This document shows positions 7,572 to 9,169 of a DNA stretch of 9,169 bases, in pieces. Position numbers and translations under genes: made by a program. This DNA comes from CALEUX01 sp037439945. Lineage in GTDB: Bacteria > Bacteroidota > Bacteroidia > Bacteroidales > Marinilabiliaceae. Within the stretch, counting starts at the first letter, position 1. The number at the start of each line of letters is the position of its first letter. The notes under the pieces are model-generated. The model did not search any database, was not told where the DNA came from, and saw nothing but the letters and a program-made list of their open reading frames with translations. Where the stretch lies: contig JBBIVA010000136.1 in the NCBI GenBank assembly GCA_037439945.1, positions 1-9,169 of the forward strand, in the 5' to 3' direction.

Positions 7572-8990
7572 TTAATTAAAATGTGGACTGGTAAAGCCCA
7601 GTTTAATGAGCCCGTTACGAACATCACAGTTTTTCATAAATAAACTCCATAATAACCCTGATCTGTGGTTTTCTATCATTACTACTATGGGGCCCTGGTC
7701 AATAGCCAGATAGCGTTTCGGATACCATTCATATTCATCACTAAACGCATCATAGAAGCCATATTTTCCCCAAATCTTTCCCCCCATATTTTCGTAAAAA
7801 TGACGAATAACCGGCATAACCTCATCGGGAGCGTATGGCAGGGATGAAATGGCAGCGGTAGGAGCAATAACCCCTAAATCTTCAGATGGGCTGTGCCCTG
7901 CATAGCTTGTGTTTTCTGAGTTTCCTTTATCGGGTTTTTGGCTGGCACGTCCGGCAAAGTAATCACCAGCGCCAGGAGTACTGTAACTGGAGGTAAGGCC
8001 CCAGCAATTCTCTCCGTAACCGTTATAATTGTGTGGGTTTTCAATACAATGTTGCCGGTTTATCATGGTGTGGGCAACATTCAGTTCCCAGTAATCAACA
8101 TTATTGGCCATTAATCCGCGTGGGTCAAGGCCCAAATATGAATAGTGAGCCCAAAAGAGGGGGCCACCTTTAATGGGGTCAATATGGTGTTTAAGTTTAA
8201 GTGTTTGGTCATACGATTTGAATTCACTGTAGATATCGCCGGCACCAGCCCATCCTTTATGATAAACATCCGGATTAATGGGGTAGGTTGGCGATGCAGC
8301 AGCCAGGATATATGTTATTAAACACTCATTATAACCTGTAATTTTATGGTTCATTTTCCAGCCAAATTCAGGCGACCAGTGCCAGTATAATACATTCTCA
8401 TTTTCCCGTGTAAACCATTTCCAATTAACTTCCTGCCAAAGTTTCTCAATTTTATCGGCCAGCAAACGTTCCTGTTCTGTTCCATTAATAAAATATTGTT
8501 TAACTGTTAACATACCCTGGACAAGGAATGCAGTTTCGACCAAATCAGCACCATTATCAAATTTTGAAAAAGGTTTTACTTTTCCGGTTTCACCGTTCAG
8601 CCAGTGGGGCCATACGCCATGATACCTATCCGACTTTTCAAGGAAATCAATCATTTTTTTTAGTCGCGCAAACCCTTCTTCCCGTGTTATAAAGTTCCTT
8701 TCAATACCTACAATAACCGCCATCATTCCAAATCCGGAGCCGCCGGTAGTAACAATATGTTTATCATTTTCGGGGTAAATATTGTCGGCATGGTAACGTT
8801 CGCGTGCCAAAGCTGAATTGGGTTCGGCCCCGTCCCAGAAATATTGAAAGGTTTTATATTGGACTGAGTCAAGCAGTTGATTATCAGTCAAGGGTTCAAA
8901 CTCCTTCTGGGTACTATTTTTTTTCTTTTCGCCCGATATGCAACCTGCTAAAATGGCAACTAATAAACTTAATATTATATAATTCTTCAT
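7572..8990 (-). CDS. GH144 family lipoprotein (predicted beta-1,2-glucan/oligosaccharide hydrolase)
   Basis: I chose the ATG at 8988-8990, giving 472 residues, because it places a lipoprotein signal (lipobox LAGC, Cys17) at the N-terminus; the in-frame ATG at 9086 adds 32 residues of non-signal sequence. Nearly the whole mature protein is the GH144/PF10091 domain, without the accessory modules of its downstream paralogue. Matching acidic residues are Asp145, Asp149 and Glu152 (NGADLVETAF) and Glu222 (GYNECLI). WHWSPE, GGPLFWAHYSYLGLDPRG, CWGLTSS and IDQGPIVVMIENHRSG are also shared. Between CWGLT and PTAA this protein has about 21 more residues than the paralogue (7872-7991). GH144 contains endo-beta-1,2-glucanases and at least one exo-acting sophorose-releasing enzyme. 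As the anchored member it may process oligosaccharides from the secreted paralogue, but mode of action is inferred. It is the first visible gene of the block, followed 18 bp later by GH43. Confidence 0.88.
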   Translation of the reverse strand: MKNYIILSLLVAILAGCISGEKKKNSTQKEFEPLTDNQLLDSVQYKTFQYFWDGAEPNSALARERYHADNIYPENDKHIVTTGGSGFGMMAVIVGIERNFITREEGFARLKKMIDFLEKSDRYHGVWPHWLNGETGKVKPFSKFDNGADLVETAFLVQGMLTVKQYFINGTEQERLLADKIEKLWQEVNWKWFTRENENVLYWHWSPEFGWKMNHKITGYNECLITYILAAASPTYPINPDVYHKGWAGAGDIYSEFKSYDQTLKLKHHIDPIKGGPLFWAHYSYLGLDPRGLMANNVDYWELNVAHTMINRQHCIENPHNYNGYGENCWGLTSSYSTPGAGDYFAGRASQKPDKGNSENTSYAGHSPSEDLGVIAPTAAISSLPYAPDEVMPVIRHFYENMGGKIWGKYGFYDAFSDEYEWYPKRYLAIDQGPIVVMIENHRSGLLWSLFMKNCDVRNGLIKLGFTSPHFN

Positions 8991-9026
8991 CCGTAAATAA
9001 TTTTTAAAATAAAGCCGTATAGCCTG

Positions 9027-9064
9027 TCCCGATACTTTGTGGGATCCCGACATGAAATTTCGGG
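9027..9064. repeat. Small inverted/direct repeat element in the leader of the GH144 lipoprotein gene
   Basis: TCCCGA occurs twice, 18 bp apart (9027-9032 and 9045-9050). CCCGA at 9046-9050 can pair with TCGGG at 9060-9064 across a 9-base loop. TCCC at 9027-9030 can pair with GGGA at 9041-9044. The element is markedly more GC-rich than its AT-rich surroundings. It resembles the dispersed CCCGA/TCGGG intergenic repeats I associate with some Bacteroidota genomes, but only one copy is visible, so 'dispersed' is an inference. It lies about 35-75 bp upstream of the chosen start codon, inside the probable 5' untranslated region or promoter. Confidence 0.4.
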
Positions 9065-9122
9065 GGTCCGCTTCATCTGTAAACAAACCTGTTTAAAATG
9101 TTTATTTTCCCGTTTTATTAAA

Positions 9123-9168
9123 CCCGGATTAGTCATTAGAAAGGCAATGAACTAATTACTTAGCCGGG
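9123..9168. promoter_or_regulatory. Imperfect inverted repeat at the window edge, possible terminator of an upstream gene or operator
   Basis: CCCGG-ATTAGT (9123-9133) is the reverse complement of ACTAAT (9151-9156) plus CCGGG (9164-9168), with a 7-base interruption in the second arm. The centre holds 17 bases. There is no clear T-run on either side, and the upstream gene is not visible, so function is open. Confidence 0.25.
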
Positions 9169-9169
9169 A

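Noticed and set aside
7572..8990. Annotation of the GH144 proteins as glucoamylases (alpha-glucan degradation)
   Set aside because: The Pfam domain name 'Glycoamylase' is historical; the acidic motifs match GH144, whose characterised members act on beta-1,2-glucans.
8991..9086. Upstream in-frame ATG (9086) for the lipoprotein GH144 gene
   Set aside because: It would place 32 charged or polar residues before a perfect lipoprotein signal peptide and run through the repeat element; the ATG at 8990 fits far better.

Overview
The window carries one co-oriented, minus-strand block of carbohydrate-active enzyme genes that looks like part of a polysaccharide utilisation locus from a member of the Bacteroidota. 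The taxonomic call rests on a C-terminal type IX secretion (T9SS) sorting domain on one enzyme, two lipoprotein signal peptides on glycosidases, the GH144/GH3/GH43 content, and AT-rich leaders without a clear Shine-Dalgarno sequence. A finer placement is not supportable from this window alone.

Read in the direction of transcription, from high to low coordinates: (i) 8991-9169 is a non-coding leader with a small inverted-repeat element and an imperfect palindrome at the window edge. (ii) 7572-8990 is a lipoprotein GH144 (PF10091 'glucoamylase' fold) enzyme. (iii) 5769-7553, 18 bp further on, is a secreted GH43 glycosidase with F5/8-type and fibronectin-III-like C-terminal domains. (iv) 3369-5768, whose ATG directly abuts the GH43 stop codon, is a second, multidomain GH144 enzyme with an N-terminal jelly-roll-like region, an Fn3-like module and a T9SS domain. 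(v) 3147-3368 is a 222-bp non-coding gap. (vi) 867-3146 is a lipoprotein GH3 beta-glucosidase. (vii) 700-866 is a gap with a perfect 10-bp-arm hairpin touching the GH3 stop codon. (viii) 1-699 is the N-terminal 233 residues of an endonuclease/exonuclease/phosphatase (EEP) family protein that runs off the window.

Working model (inference): characterised GH144 enzymes cleave beta-1,2-glucans, either endo-wise or by releasing sophorose, and GH3 beta-glucosidases that finish off sophoro-oligosaccharides are known beside GH144 in gut Bacteroidota. The block therefore most likely degrades beta-1,2-glucan, for example cyclic or periplasmic glucans of Proteobacteria. The T9SS-borne GH144 would act outside or on the cell surface, the lipoprotein GH144 would make short products, and the GH3 would yield glucose. 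The GH43 and the EEP protein are not explained by a plain beta-1,2-glucan substrate and are the most interesting parts: they may remove side groups (pentosyl/galactosyl and phosphodiester-linked, respectively), or the true substrate may be a different, decorated polymer. No SusC/SusD pair or regulator lies in the window; these would be expected outside it. No RNA genes, CRISPR arrays or insertion sequences were seen.
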